A stretch of 24,684 bases of DNA, from IMG/VR virus record IMGVR_UViG_3300009593_000115, positions 1 through 24,684 of that record. One strand, given 5' to 3'. Source of the DNA: a virus. Under the pieces are notes generated by a model that was not told the origin of the DNA, searched no databases, and was given only the letters and a program-made list of their open reading frames with translations. Both the position numbers and the translations under genes were made by a program. Shown piece after piece: positions 24,504 through 24,684 of the stretch (position 1 is the stretch's first letter; the number at the start of each line of letters is the position of its first letter).

Positions 24504-24684
24504 ATGTTCTCAACTAAGTTATTAAAACTTGCTGTTGATCGTTCGTTGGGTAAACCAACTAAGAATCAAGGTGAACTGTTTGAAGAACTGTACAATGAGT
24601 ACATGTCTGATCCAAACAGTTCATCTTTGCGTGAGCAGATAACTGCTGCTGTTGCTGGTTGTAAAACAATACCAGGCAAATTAG
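24504..24684 (+). CDS. Hypothetical protein, 3' end outside window
   Basis: ATG 24504 follows the previous stop by 4 bases. The frame stays open to the right edge (60 codons seen), starting MFSTKLLKLAVDRSLGKP and continuing with a helical, mixed-charge segment (GELFEELYNEYMSD). No clear ribosome site was found. I do not recognise it; co-directional packing with the previous three genes suggests the same operon. Confidence 0.65.
   Translation, partial: MFSTKLLKLAVDRSLGKPTKNQGELFEELYNEYMSDPNSSSLREQITAAVAGCKTIPGKL

Overview
The window reads as part of the tail/adhesin region of a large T4-like marine myovirus, most likely a cyanophage of Prochlorococcus or Synechococcus. The grounds are an A+T-rich genome with tightly packed co-directional genes, a giant virion protein with motifs familiar from marine T4-like phages, three tandem phage tail collar proteins, a glycine-rich adhesin-like tail protein, a fibre-assembly-chaperone-like gene and then a set of very small unknown genes. 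This assignment rests on family recognition, not on a database search. No tRNA, rRNA, integrase, transposase or CRISPR array was found.

Region 1 (1-14778): a single giant gene, open at the left edge, with 4,925 residues visible. It runs from a beta-helix-like N-terminal part through a five-unit alpha-helical repeat array into which a ~4.1 kb block of beta-repeats (13 copies of an FTC..D.N...HSYPR-type motif) is inserted. A short Cys-containing helical repeat array follows, then a long multidomain structural part ending in a tail-fibre-like C-terminus (GWWLKEV).

Region 2 (14781-22302): three tandem tail collar genes joined by stop/start overlaps or near-abutting ends. The first two are 477 and 479 residues and clearly paralogous. 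The third is 1,549 residues: its collar domain is split by a long insertion that carries a PEBP/YbhB-like domain, and a polyglycine segment and a jelly-roll-like C-terminal region follow. Each of the three carries two HxH motifs, as in metal-stabilised T4 tail fibres.

Region 3 (22311-23611): a probable tail fibre assembly chaperone and a small gene of unknown function, closed by a strong intrinsic terminator at 23631-23655.

Region 4 (23656-23925): a non-coding stretch dense in perfect inverted repeats. These include a long-range stem and a possible pseudoknot just upstream of the next gene, and there is a possible decayed mini-gene on the minus strand. It is the best candidate here for an undescribed RNA or DNA element.

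Region 5 (23926-24684): four very small genes of unknown function, closely spaced or overlapping; the last is cut by the right edge.

The inferred logic is that regions 1-3 encode a late-expressed set of distal tail proteins plus their folding helper. Region 4 separates them from an accessory cluster of small genes.
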